A DNA stretch of 64,000 nucleotides from Dicaeum eximium (GCA_013396995.1 VWZP01004610.1:231794-295793), one strand, 5' to 3'. Shown: positions 10,502-22,615, numbered from the stretch's first letter. Program-made: numbers and translations. Notes: generated by a model not told the origin, from the sequence alone.

Positions 10502-13500
10502 GTGAGTTCAGGTAGCTATGTCTTTCTCTTTTCCTCTTATTGCAGTACTTTGACAGGGAAATGAACCTCCGTCCTATCTCCTGACTCCTCCTTTACTCCC
10601 TGTCCTTGAAACCATTGATCACTCTGTAGCCATTTTATAGACCCCGCATTCCCAAACTGCTGAGCAAAAAAAGAAATTAAAAGAAAGAGGGTGGGCATGC
10701 CTGGGGGCGTGGGAGGGAGCGGCAGGGCTGGGGAGGGGGTTCCGTAGGGCGAGCCGGTGGGTTCGGGGGCTGAAGCAGAGGGTTTGCCCGGTTCCCCGGC
10801 GTGTGGGGTGTGCGGTGGGAGAGCAGCGGAGGAGAGGAGCGCCGGCACAGGGCTGGGTGCTGGCTGGGGCAGCCGGGACCTGTCAGATGCGCCCCTCCGC
10901 CGGATGATGAGTTGCGGTGCGGGGGGAGCCCGATGTGCCGAGCCCGGGCGTCCCTGGCCGCGCCTGCAGCAGCCTGGCAGACACTCCTCCGGCGTGGGAA
11001 GGCTCCGGCAGAGCGGCTGAGCACCGCCAAAGCAGCTCCTGCCGCCGTGTGCCGAGCCCGGCCCGCTCGGAGGGCTGCGTGTGCCGGGGGGAGCCGGGGG
11101 AAGTTCCCCCAGCTCAGCAGGGCCCCTCCGGCTCATTCAGAAACTTCCCCGGGAAGCGATGCGCTCGTTACCGAGATCTCCCCTGCCCGGCTCGCCCTTG
11201 TTGCCCAGCTCGCCTTTGCGATGGCATTTCCCCCCCGGCTCCGTGCGGGGCCGGCCTTTGCAGGTGTTTGTGGATTTGCCCTTCCCTGGCGCTCTGCGTG
11301 CTGCGGGAGGCTCGGGCATCCTCGCGGGCTGGTCCCGGCTCCGGAGCCGCTCGGGCTCAGGCCGAGCTCAGCCCCCGCGTTCCGGCTCCGGGGGCAGCGG
11401 CAGATGCTGCTGGCAGCGGGGAGCTTCGGGAGGGATCGCTGCCCGTTCTCCCCCTGCCCTCCATCCCCTGTGCCTTCTCACACAGACGGGGCTGGGGGCT
11501 TTGTGCTCCCGAAAGGCTGCGGCGGTGCTGGCAGTGCCTGCGGCAGAACACGTTTGTTTAGGGTCCTGGTTAAGGTTTGGCTGCCACCAGCAGCACCTCG
11601 GGGGGTTTGCTGCCGCCCCCCACCCTCGGAGCATCCGGAGGGATGGGATTCCTTCCTCTGTCCTCCTTGTCCCGCTCTTCGCCCCTCTCCGCCCCCATTG
11701 TCGGGATAAAAAGTGGTGCTGGGAAGCCGGATGAGGCTCTTGCCTCCTTTTCCCTCTTCTCCCAGGTGGCTGCTGAGCCCCGCTGGGGAGGGGCTGGGGA
11801 TGGTGCAGGACGAAGTGCTTTTCTAATTGACACAGCAGAAGACTTGACACTTTCTTGCCCTCACGTCTTCCCAGTTTTTTTCCTTGCTGCCGGTTGTGTT
11901 ATTCTATTCTCACTAGTCTAATCTTTGCTTTCTCTTTGAGAGGAATTACAGTGGTTTCTGTAGTCTGTAATAGACAATATTTTTGGGGAAAAGTAAAACT
12001 CCATTAGTTGATTATGAAGCAGGAATTTCCTAATATTTCTCCTTCTAACAAGGGAAAAATAAAAGAGCTGTGGTTTCTGTATTTTATACAGCAGTTCAAC
12101 AGCCTCAGCAGTATTTAGAGATACTCCACATATCTCCAGATATCTGAAAATAAAGTATTTCAAACCAGGAAAGTAAAACTGTACCAAAAAAGATAAATCC
12201 AGCAGAGATGCTTCAGTCCCTGGTGGTGAGGAGTCTGTTTCCCTGGGAATGGGTGCCTGAGGGTTCAGGGGCTCCTGCCCTTGGAGCACGGGGATGTTGG
12301 GATATTGGGAGCACCTAAAGCCGAGGTCCTGCCAACACTTGATCCCTACAAGTTCTGCTCCTTTAGCAAAACAAGATATGCTGGTCCAGATGTCCTGGCC
12401 AAGTGCCAGTGTGGATAGCAATATTCCCTCCAATGCAGATTTTCCTCGCTGTTCCCACTGGTAAGTTATTTGAAATTTTAGTACTTCAGATGTTGATCAT
12501 CTGGTGGACTGTGCTAAACAAGTGAGTTATTCCCCACCAAGAGTAGCTGCATTTCAGTAATTCAGTGGGAATATTATTTCCTCAGTCTGCTGGCTAAAAT
12601 GTACTATGGAACTATCAACCAGCTCTGTTTGCTCCTGAGTGAAGGTCGGCTGCTCTGCTCACACAGCCTTCCATGCTGTGCACAACCTCAGCCTTTCATC
12701 CAGAGCATCTCTGCACCCATTTCCATGGGCACTGAGTCTCTGTTATGGTTGTTCAGCTGTCTTTTTTACTCCAATATTATTTTCTGTGTGCTACTAAAGA
12801 CTAGCAATATACATTTATTCTGGCAGCATCCCTGGACTTTGTTCTGCTCAGACACATTGGTCAAAACCTGGATTTTAGCCTGATTTCTCCCAAATTCTGC
12901 ACAGCACTGATTTATTCAAAATGCTGTTTTCTGTTGTTCTCAGCTTGGGTTCAAGACTCAGATCTGCTCCATTTCAGGGTTACTCATCTTTAAGAAGCGT
13001 GTCACTAATTCTTTACAAGTGATAGTACCTTTTGTTCTCATGGCAGGTGGCTTCTTTTTTTCCAAATCAGCCCCTAAACCCAAGCTATTATTCCATAATA
13101 TTAAGTTGTCGGAGCTTCCTTTCTTTCCCTCCTTTGCATATGTTGCTTCCCATTTTTTAAACAATTAATCTTTTGCCAATTATGCTGGCATCCCACAGGG
13201 GTGTTTTCCATGCTTCACTGGTACCACGTTGCTAAACTCTCTAGTATCTGTTCCTAACCTAGAAAAATTCAACTAATTGTCATTGGTAGTGATGAGAATC
13301 AATCTGCACATCTGAGCAGTGTGTGAGTGCAATGATTGTTTGGTTTGGCATTCTTCAGAGGGTATTGATCCAGTATGGTAAGCAAATGGGTTGGATTAAA
13401 TGAGGACAAAATACAGCCTCTTCTGGAATAGTTTTTTATCTGACAAGGGCAGAATTTTTTCTTTTACTGTATTACAAGTAACAGAAGTGTGAATCTTTCA

Positions 13501-13607
13501 TGGTATTTCCTCACAAAGGGTCTCTTTTTGGGTTTAATGTTATGCCTGTGACAGTCTGGGTGAGTGCAGCCATCACCTTCAATAGATCCAGTCCCAGCTT
13601 TTTTCTT

Positions 13608-13772
13608 TTTCAGCCATAAATAGTGATATTTTTACCCTGCCTGCTGTTGAAATACTTAAAATCAAGCCGCTATTGATATTTTCTATTTCTCTCGTAAGCA
13701 AAAAGTGAACTCTTGTAAATCATCACAACGTAAAGTATAGTGACAGTGAATTCAGTGAATCAAAGGGCCAAA
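13608..13772. promoter_or_regulatory. Candidate conserved non-coding element
   Basis: An AT-rich block differs from its GC/TG-rich surroundings. It contains MEF2-like and homeodomain-like words (CCATAAATAGTGATA, CTATTGATATTTTCTATTT) and intact CpGs (AAGCCGCTATT, CTCGTAAGC, CAACGTAAAG). CpGs surviving in AT-rich non-promoter DNA can indicate constraint. No coding frame is present. The call rests on composition and motif words only. Confidence 0.25.
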
Positions 13773-16700
13773 TGCTGCAAGTGGTGGAGATGCCCCTGAG
13801 TGGGACAGGTCAGCAGCATTTTTCCTCACGGATTCTTTCCACTTGTCAGTCTGATAATCACAGGGTATTGGAAGCACAAATACTTTTTGCACTCTGTAAT
13901 GCTAAAAATCTCACTGTGAAGTCTGGAAAAGAGTAGAAGAAAAAAAAGCAATTTGGGTTTGACTTTTGGTTTTGAAAGTTTGTATAAGCAAAAGCAGCTG
14001 GTGGAGAGCAGCCAGGCCAGGGCAGGATGGAAAGAGGAGTTTGTGTTATCCAGGCATTAGGGAAAAATGGGACTGAACAGGCCCAGAGCAATTTTCCTGC
14101 AGAGATCAAAGGGAGCAGGGAGTACTGGCTGCTGCTGGAGCAGTCCCAGGCAAGCTCCTGAGTGCTGTGGGTGTCCTGCAGAGGATGCTGCTCGGTCTCT
14201 ATGCCCTGTGGCCTCAGCAGGGAGGGCTTTTCCACAGCAGAGTGGGAAGTTTGGAAGTTTGTTCCTGTTCATCCAGGTCTCCTGTCACTGCAGGTTGATG
14301 CTTGGCTTGCCTGAGCTCTGCATGCAGTGGAGAATTCCGTGGGTGCTGCAGTGCCACGGAGCCCCCAAAGTCCATCCCACCAAATGCAGTTCTTTGTAGG
14401 ATTTTTCTTACATAGTTGCTGTTCAGTTTTCCATTTCTCTCCCACTTTGGGGCTACTTTAACCTTTCAGTTACAGCCTCTGCTAGTGCTGCTGTGCCAAA
14501 TGTCCAGGTTAAGAAAGAGCTGATGTTGTGGTAAATAAAAATGTTTGGATAAATCTGTCCTCCATGCTGATTGTCCTTGTGTCAGTCCCAGGAGGGGCTG
14601 GGAGGAGGCCTGGCTCCATTTCCATGGCTCTGGCCCCAGTTCCTACCTGCTGGATAAGGGACACGCCGATAACTCCTCTGTCTCTTGAGGTACATCAGGG
14701 ATGTCTGGGAAGCCCTGGGAGGGTGCCATAGGCATAGGAAGCAGGATTTCGTGGAGCTCTGAGCAGGCTGTGCTTGCTGGGAAGCCACACACCCCATGTG
14801 GTCACCACGTCCATCTGTCCCTCCTGCTCAGGGTTTCAGTGTTTGAGCACCGCAGCCTTTGCAAACCACAATGTTTTTTTAACTGCCAATAACCTGATTT
14901 CCTTGTATCTCATCAAAGAGTTTTTCTTTTTTTTAAACACTTATTGAAAAATCTCTGAAATGCTTCAAGCTGACATCTTAATGTATTTATGACATTAGCT
15001 GCTTCTGCTCTGGAATGGTTGCTCTGAATCTCTTTGAGCCTGGCTGTTATTTTGAACATGACTAATTCCCTGAGTGACTAAGCTCTTAGATAATAGGAAA
15101 AATTCATCAAGTTATCTCAGGCTCCAATAGTTTCTGTGTTATGAAAAGACAACTTATTAAAAAAAAAAAAGAAGATGCTTATTATGTAATATGGGCAGGG
15201 AGAGGAAAGACCTGTGTTGGTAGGGACTGGCCAGAGTGCCGTGTCTGGGAAAGGCAGGAGTGCCTTATCCAGGAGCCAGCTTCAGGCTGTGACATCTCCA
15301 GCTTAGTCTGGATGAGGAGTAAAGAGTTCCTTGACTGGAGCTCTGGTGACTCCCACTGAAGCCAAGGACTTGTGCTCTTGTACAGAAATGTGTTCAGAGG
15401 GGATCCCAACCCTTTCCTCCCTATTCTGCCATGCTGCAGAATTCCTTGGCTGTGACCCACGATAACGCTGGGCATGCAGTGAATTGCAGCACGCCTTCCC
15501 TATCTGGTTGTTTCAGGCAGCACCTGAAGCACTCACCAGTCCTGCAGGGCCAGGCAGCACAACAAACCTCAGCTCCATCCCACTGGATTTTCCCCTTGGT
15601 GCTGCTGATGACAGAGCTGCCAATGTGTGCTTGGAGCAGCCAGCACAGCACCAGGTGCCTTCTGTGCCTGTGTGAGAAGCCGTGTCCCACGCAGGGGGCA
15701 TTGTCTCTGTGATCCCTCACAGCTGGGTCCCTCTGGCACGGCTGGGGTCCCTCTGGCACAACCAGTGTCCCCTTGGCTCTCACACATTGTCACCAGCTGC
15801 AGGAGGGCAGCGCTGGCCGTTCCTGGAAGGCAACAGCCTGTGCTCACTCTCACTGCAAGGAATCCCACTGAGCTGGGAGAGCGAATGGAGCCTGCTGGCA
15901 TTCACCTGCCTCGCTTGGAGAAATGAAAAGAAAGTAGAAAAAGGCTCTAAACTGGTTTTTTAATGCTGGTATTGCTGTTAAAAACGAGTGCGCTATGTTC
16001 TATTCATACACCTACTGCTATCCATCTGGAATTCCTACTTCATTAGGTTGGCTTGCACTGTTTTCGTCATTAAAAGAGTGCCAGATTCAATAGGCTGTTC
16101 CCTGTCCTTTTTTTGGGAGGCAGAGAGAGGGGGAGAAAACGATTTATATAAAACACATCCAATTCGCTGGGTTAATTTGTGTGAAGAACATGAGACCCAT
16201 GGGTCAGCTTCTTAATGAGATGGTTTTTCCTTTTCTCAGTGTCTTGACAAGGAGAAGCCCAGGGAAGCCAGAGGCAAGTGTTGCAGGAGGGGGGTGAGGA
16301 GGCTGCAGGAAGCTCTGGCCGATTGCTTTTCTTCCTCATTCCCTTGCAGGTGCTGAAATGCACCCTTTGATTTTCATGCCAAAGAGTTTTCCTGTGCCTG
16401 TGCAGCTGAATTTCTCCAGGACCCCACTGGTGACAGTGACCCTGAATTCAGGAGGGTTTCGTTTTAGTTTCTAGCAGATAATAATTTTTTTTCACACACC
16501 ACTTTGCCCAGACATGTGCAGATGTGAAGATTCTGCAATTTAATGTCAGAGTGCCTGGAGGGAGCACTTGTCTTCCCCCAAGGAAGGCACCTGGCTTGGA
16601 TTTTTCTGCAGTTTGGGCTTTGCTTTCTGTACCTTTTTCCAGGCTCAACAGTGAGCCCAAAAGCTGAGAATTAAAATTAAGGAATAGAGGTCTCTCTGTT

Positions 16701-19289
16701 CCTTTAGCCCAGGGGCTGGGGTTTTTTCAGACAAGGAGAGCTTACATAAGGTTGAAATGAGCATCTGAATTGGATGGGTCCTTTTAAACAGAACTTGCTC
16801 GGCCCCTGAAGTCTTTCTCTGTGACCAGGGTAATTGGTGTTACTACATCTGATTTCTGCAGGATTTGAGCGGGTTTTATTTTCTTTTTCATCATTGGGAA
16901 TCTGAAGATGCTTCTGGAGTGCAGGCTGGAGTGTGCAGTAGATGCAAGGAGAGCAGAAAGCACTCGTAAACCTATTGCCAGGGGCAGGAGATTTTAGTCT
17001 GTCTTAATGCTTTAAGTTCAAGTAAACTTAAAAATAGAAGATTTGTTTTTCTCACTGCAATCCAGAGGAGCACAATGGACTCAGCCCCCCCAGCCAGGCT
17101 CTCTGTGCCATTTCAGCATGGTCTCTGTGGTGTCACAGGAGCTGTGGCACTGATTCCATCGGGACATCGCTGCTGTGCCTCAGCTGCCCATCTTTTTGTG
17201 ATATTCTTGTGGGTTTTTTCATGGAATGCTTGGAGCAGTGACCTGGAGATGCTCAGGTCCTTCCCCATGAGGGAAGGCCTCTGAGCTTTGTGCAACTGCT
17301 GGCCAGGTGGTCATGCAGGTGCAGCTGAATTCAACCTCCAGCAGTGCCCTGTGTGCTCTAAACATTGCAGAAGTGAGCTTAGAAACTTAATTTCTTCTCT
17401 TTCCAGCACTCCAGGCCTTGCACAAGGGCATCTTGTTTCATGTGGTCCTTCTCTGCTCTCTCCCACATCCACCTTCTCTCCCACTTCACTGCTTTGCTGA
17501 CTCTCAACTTATGCAGTCCTTCAGAAAGAGGAAATTACTGGAAAAAAGTCCCAAGTTCATGTGGACAGCAAGAAAGCTTTCCATTTGAGGGATAGAGTGG
17601 ACAGGCAAGGAAATGTGGGTGACTGGAAAGTTAATTTTTCACAGCCAAAATTAGGCCCAAGTCCAAGTCTCTACAAGTATTCTTCCATTTTGCAGCTTGG
17701 GTAAGGAATTCTAGGTGTTTGGGGATTTTTAACGCTTCCCATGAAGCCATTTCATAAACATACAAGATTATGGAGATTCTTGAGGAGAAATCTGCCCTCT
17801 GCAGCAGCTCTGCAGCTCGCAGGCTGGTGCCTCCCATCTGGCCCAGGATGGAAAAAGAGGGCTCTGTCAGGCATTCCATGAAGAAAAAGGAAAAAGAGAC
17901 AACTCCCAGCTTAAGGAAATCCTCCTTTCCAGGAACAGCAAATCATAATCTCACTGGCCTTTAATCTCTGAAACCCCAAGCTTAATTCCTGCCTAGATTT
18001 AGAAAAGAACAATAATTTAATGGTTTTCTTATAATCTCTGATGGAATCTGTGAGTCACCCCCCACATGGTGTCCAACGTCATGGCAGTGTTTGTGAGCAC
18101 CTGGCACAGGAGACTGGGAATGGAGGAGCAGGTGCTCACACATCCCTGGCTACCATGGCTGCCTGTTCCTTCTTGGGGGCAGGATTCATTCAGCTGGAAA
18201 GTTTAAACTCCCCTCATGGTGCCACAGAGGTCTGGGCTGGGGCTTGTGCTGCAAGCAGGAGTGCAGAGGAGCTGAAGCAGTTTGGGGCTGACAGTCACAG
18301 CAGTGTTTTCCCCTTGGCCGTGGATTTTATCCATCCAGACCAATTTTAATCCTGCTCAGAATCACGAGCCACACTGTTTTGTGTAAAATTTTCCCCAGTT
18401 CACTGAGACCTATCTCCTTTGGCCAAAGGGTAGCTGATTTGGGCTCCTCCTGTCCCATCCCAGAGTTCTGCCACACCACTTCCTACAGCTGCATGGCCGG
18501 AATTCTCTGGTTAATTATGGTTAAGAGTTTAGTGGCTCATTTTCCCAGTTAATAGAAGGTGGAGCTGGTGTGTTGGGAAAACAGAGATGCCTCTGCCTGT
18601 CCAGGAGTGGAGGTTGTTACTCTGCACAGGGATCGACAGCAGGACAGGGAATTGGAGCTGTCACAGCCCCACGCCCCTGGACTGTCCTGGCACCTGATGT
18701 GGGGAGCCGGGACCTGTCCTTTGCAAGGGCAATCCAGGAGCTGTCAGCATTCCGGTCCCAAATCCTGGCTGCCGAGTGCGAGCTGTGTTTGTTGAGCTGC
18801 AAGGGGTGGGATGTGCTAATTACTGGAGACATCCATTGGAGGGAGACGTGGTCACAGGCTGAGCCCGGTGCGTTCCGCACGGGAGGATTTGGCATCGTCC
18901 TTTTCCTTGGCTTGCTCCAAAACTCCTGCCCTGCAGTTAATGTCAGTGTAGGTCCCCTCTATTTGTTATTTGGGTGTTATTTGTGTGTCCAGAACTCCCT
19001 GTCCTACCCGTGTGTCCGTCAGATGGATGCGGATACAAAGCTGGATGGGTGTGATGTGAGCCTTGGCTCCTTCTCTGACTGCTGTCCCTCCGGAGAGGTG
19101 CTGAAATTCCGATCTCCCTTCTCGTCCAGAACAATCCCTCGCTGATCCTGCATCACAGACTGTGTTCCACAAAGCTCCTGTAGCTCTGCATGTTCTGTGC
19201 AGTGAGGGACGTGGTGCTTTATGTAACTGGTACAAATCTTCCCATTCCTCCTTTCGCTCTGTACAGAACGTTAGACCAAACTTGCCAGG

Positions 19290-19490
19290 AAGAATTCCAT
19301 GAAGTTCACCTTTGCCGTGGTTTTATATAAACCCCTGCTGTGTAGGTGTGCTTTATCAGAAAGGCTTCTAAGAGAAGGTACCATCCATTTTCGTAGTAAA
19401 ATTAACATTTAGTGCACGCAGTAGGCATGGGAAATTATATAAAGCAGCAAGTACTGTTGGGAATACTGCGAATATAATTTAAATAGAAGC
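19290..19490. promoter_or_regulatory. Candidate conserved non-coding element
   Basis: This AT-rich, low-repeat segment contains words such as GTGGTTTTATATAAACC, TTCGTAGTAAAATTAAC and GCGAATATAATTTAAAT, and it keeps several CpGs (TTGCCGTGG, TTTCGTAG, GCACGCAG, TGCGAAT). Its texture resembles a vertebrate enhancer-type conserved element within an intron. A GATA-like word (TTATCAG) is also present. No coding potential is seen, and conservation is not demonstrated. Confidence 0.25.
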
Positions 19491-20376
19491 TTCTCTGCAG
19501 TAAATCTGTTTGTGCTGCTGTTACTCACACAGAGCCTCCTCTGGAGCTCCAAACCTGTCCCTGGGTGAGGTGGGGCACCCGGGGCTTTCCTGCCTGATCT
19601 TTTAGGGGGTGTTTGACCTGGGGAAGGGGAAGTGGGGCTGAGCCTCCCGGGGTGCATCCCCCGGGATGCAGCATCCTCCAGACTCCCCAGGGCAGGCAGC
19701 ACAGAGCGGGGTCTCCCGTGGCTCCCGTGGCGGGGGTTTTGGGCCGGCAGCTCAGGAGGGGCTGGCTCTGAGGCTCTGTTTGTAATCTGTGCCCTCCCCC
19801 GCGCTCTGAGTGGCTCAGCTCTTGCAGAGTGCCAGCCCCAGCGCTGCCAGGCTCGGTGCTGGCAGTGAAACCCTCCCGTTGGGCTCCGGAAGTGGGTAGT
19901 GAGCATGTGTGAGGTGTGCACCTTTGTTCTGGAGGTTTCCCAGCCTCTGCTGCTCCCCCTGCCCTGCTGTGGCTCCCTCGGCTCTGTGCAAAGGCTCAGG
20001 GCTTCTGCCTTGGAACGTCTCTGGCGCTTCCAGGAGACAGAGCCACGGATGGGCTGTGCCTGCTGAAGGTCCCCAGGCCCTGGGGGGGTGTGGACCAGCA
20101 GAATATCTCCACCGGCTTTCTTCTAACATTTCCCCTGGGCTCCACACCCAGGCTCCCTCTGTGCTCACTGCAGTTTAGAGGAAAAGATAAACTGGCCATA
20201 AAATCCCTCTGAATTTGGGCTGGTTGTATGTTTTGGGGAAGTCATTACTGCTTCTGAGACTGAAACTGGAATTTCCTGGCTGTTTTTGTAAATTCAGGTT
20301 TATGTTTTGGAAAATTGCCTCTGTTGTTTTGGGAAAGGATGGTAGCAATAATAATAAATATTCCGTATCTATTATG

Positions 20377-20430
20377 TGTTGGAACTAAATGATCTCCAAG
20401 GTCCCTTCCAACCCAAATCATTCTATGTTT
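20377..20430 (+). mobile_element. CR1 LINE 3' end, sense
   Basis: The stretch reads GTTGGAACTAAATGATCTCC, then AAGGTCCCTTCCAACCCAAA, then TCATTCTATG. This is the standard 3' terminal sequence of sense-strand CR1. Only about 50 bases remain, so it is a severely 5'-truncated insertion. The match to the family consensus is close. Confidence 0.88.
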
Positions 20431-21789
20431 GCTATTCTGATTAGTCTAAAATTACATCAGACAGACTGGCTATCCTAAAAATGGATCCTTGATAGCAAAT
20501 GCAGGTTTGGAAGCTGGGGATGAGGCAGATCCATCGCCTGGATCCAGCCTGGTGTCTGTCAGGGCAGCCTGGGACAGCTTTAAAGCATCTTCCTGTGATT
20601 TTACAGGTGAAAAAGGGCTTTTCACTGTCCTCCTGAATGAGAAACTCCCTGCCTGGATGGAGCAGGGGCCTCAGATGCTGGAGAAAGCCCCTGGCTGGCA
20701 CTTACAACCCAAAATAAACCACCTAAGGAGCCCAAACTGTTCTTGTTCTTAATGCTGCTCAACACAACCCACCTTCTGCATCTACAAACACATCACAGCC
20801 TGCACGTGCTCCAGAGCTGGTCACAAAGGAGCAGGATGGTGCTGGCTGAGTTGGTCTGGCACAAACCAGTGAGTCTGAGTGGCGGCCATCGAGGGAGACC
20901 CTGTGAAGACCCAGTTCTGACATGGTCTCTCCTTCAGTGGTGTTTGGGGTGGATACAGGACCCTCCTGTTTTTATGGGAGCACTCTGGCAAAGAAAGAAA
21001 GAAGATTAAACCAAGCCTTGCAGTAAAGAGCCGGGTTTAGTGTTGGTGTGGGTGGTGAGCTGGGGCAGGAGCATCACCCCCTGCCCCTTCTCCAACACTG
21101 GTGTCCTGGAAGGACACTGCAGGATAGGCTGCCCCTTGTTGGTGGGGCTGAGGTCAAAACATGAAGCTGGCCAGGTTTAGAAAAGTCCTCCCCAGCTCTC
21201 ACCGTTTGCTGCAGGAGAACAAACGAGGTGCTTGTGTGGTGGTGCCTGTTGGCCTCGTGTCTGTGTGGGAACGTTCAGAGGCGCAGCTTTCCTGGAAGGT
21301 GTCATGCTCAGCCCCCGGATGCACATTTTAGTGCATTATGCATATGCATTGGCAGCATTTCCATATTTGTCTTAGTCTGGAAAATCATTTGCTTTTTCCA
21401 GCTGAGTGTATCTGGTCTGTGTGCATTGTGATGCCTCTCTGAGGTACCTGCTGGTTCTGGGAACTAAGACTGGGGTTTGGGATAGCACCTGGGCCATAAA
21501 GCCTGAGTGTGTGTGTGTGATTTTAATGTAGGAATGAGCATTTCTGGCTGCTGCAGAATGAATAAAGGTCCTCCATCTGTCCTCCCCCCACCCCTTCTAA
21601 AGATCTCTGTCTGTAGAGTCAGAATTGAGTTTAACTCTTAGATGGAGACAGCCAGCGCAGTGCTGAGGTGAAAGATGAGAGGACAATTGCACAGAGCTAA
21701 AACGTGACTCCCCCTGCCCAACTCCCACATTGCAGGCTCACAGCGAATTCCCTGGTTACCCTGAGTTGCCTTTTTGTTATTTTGGCCGC

Positions 21790-22345
21790 TTTGCTCCTGC
21801 TCCCCTCCCTGCTCCGAGCGGGCTCCCAGCAGCACCGGCTCTCGGGGCTCGCGTTTTCCAGGCAAGCCGGGCGCTTCCAGGGCAGCCGCATCCCGGGGCG
21901 GTGCGGGGAGGGATGTGCACAGCTCGGAGCGCTGGGAGCCGCCTCGGAGCCGCCTCGGAGCCGCCTCGGAGCCGCCTCGGAGCCGCCCCGGAGCCGCCCG
22001 GCCGGAGCATCCGCGCCGCGTCGGGAGCGCGGGGCAGAGCCGCGGTTGCGTGGCGCTCGCTGTCACGGCGGGCGGAAGCCTCGCGTATTTATGGAGCCAG
22101 CGCTTCCTTCTGCGTTTGAGTGACAGCCAGGATGCCGTCGCTGCCTGGTCACTGGAGCTGATTAGTATGCGCCAGGGTCCGCCTCGCTCCGAGGGATGCA
22201 GCCGCAGCAGCTTGCAGAGCTGTCACACTCACACGGGCTCCGTATCTGCACTGGCTTGACGAATTAAAAAGCGAGCCAGCCAGCGAGAGAGAGACCCGGA
22301 GAGAGAGGGGGGACGAGACAGAGAGAGAAGCTTGCAGACAGCGCT
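21790..22345 (+). promoter_or_regulatory. CpG-island promoter upstream of the micropeptide ORF
   Basis: A sharp rise in CpG density begins near 21.8 kb and fades by about 22.35 kb, where a purine-rich GAGAGAGACCC-type sequence typical of 5' UTRs takes over. An AT-rich word (TATTTAT, 22086-22092) and a TTAAAAAG word (22264-22271) could act as TATA-like elements, but the island itself is the main evidence. The plus-strand direction is inferred from the UTR-like sequence, stacked small ORFs and donor that follow. A 22-codon minus-strand alternative was not identified. Confidence 0.65.
21935..22000 (+). repeat. 11-bp GC-rich tandem repeat, six copies
   Basis: The unit GGAGCCGCCTC is repeated four times exactly, followed by two variants (GGAGCCGCCCC and GGAGCCGCCCG). 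It sits within the CpG-rich promoter block. Because 11 is not a multiple of 3, any frame reading through cycles through all three phases, which explains the artificial repeated-peptide ORFs on both strands. Each unit holds two CpGs. Copy number may vary between individuals. Confidence 0.92.
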
Positions 22346-22396
22346 CGCTCTTTTCCTAAAGGAAGGATTTTGCATCCCGAGTGCTCACTGGTTGTG

Positions 22397-22426
22397 ATGA
22401 TGCTTCACTTAGCGGGCTCAGAATGA
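22397..22426 (+). other. Upstream ORF, 9 codons
   Basis: Two adjacent ATGs (22397 and 22400) open a nine-residue frame, MMLHLAGSE, that stops at TGA 22424-22426. It lies 190 bases before the micropeptide ATG. A two-codon ATG-AGC-TAG frame overlaps its end at 22423-22431. If included in the mRNA, such ORFs would reduce or gate initiation downstream. Confidence 0.3.
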
Positions 22427-22520
22427 GCTAGAGACAGCAGACAGGGGAGAAACTAAAGGCAGAGCACAAAGCATTACGAACCAACCCAAAACCAGGAACA
22501 GTTTTCTCCTCTATTCTAGC

Positions 22521-22559
22521 ATGGTGGATGTATGGACAGTCTTACAGAGCAGAGGTTGA
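22521..22559 (+). other. Upstream ORF, 12 codons
   Basis: The ATG at 22521 follows immediately after a possible splice acceptor (CTATTCTAG, ending 22519) and has G at +4. It encodes MVDVWTVLQSRG and stops at 22557-22559, which leaves about 57 bases for reinitiation at the ATG of 22616. This is the first ATG if transcription or splicing enters at 22520. Confidence 0.3.
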
Positions 22560-22615
22560 CTTCTCCAAATCTGCCAGCCCCACACCTCGAACACTACAGT
22601 GTTCTGCATTGCACC

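Larger units (their letters stand above)
9480..11720. promoter_or_regulatory. CpG-rich block, probable CpG-island promoter
   Basis: CpG dinucleotides and GC content rise sharply here relative to both flanks. The densest parts are around 10080-10200 and 10690-11660, which contain repeated GCCG, CGGAG and CCCCGC words. In bird genomes such blocks usually mark promoters of housekeeping or developmental genes. The long frames on both strands, including one of 302 codons at 10801-11709, are what high GC produces by suppressing stop codons, and I do not read them as proteins. An ambiguous base N is present at 10234. Transcription direction cannot be read directly, but an exon-like segment with a donor at 10502 points to the plus strand. 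Confidence 0.65.
11721..21780. other. Non-coding stretch between the two CpG blocks, probably intronic
   Basis: No recognisable coding exon was found. If the exon-like segment at 10.45 kb and the transcript near 22.5 kb belong to one locus, this is intron or inter-promoter DNA. It contains AT-rich parts that look like possible conserved non-coding elements (listed separately near 13.6 and 19.3 kb), a CR1 tail near 20.4 kb and a poly-A run at 15159-15170. A 22-base acceptor/donor pair at 12440-12461 is probably chance. Confidence 0.5.

Noticed and set aside
10801..11709. 302-codon plus-strand frame in the first CpG block, and similar frames on both strands
   Set aside because: High GC removes stop codons in all frames. 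The translation is Ala/Gly/Arg/Pro/Ser-rich with no domain, and overlapping frames on both strands are equally long.
12440..12461. 22-base segment with acceptor CCTCCAATGCAG and donor CTG|GTAAGTT
   Set aside because: The signals are good but such pairs occur by chance in 64 kb. The segment is too short to judge and there is no supporting frame.
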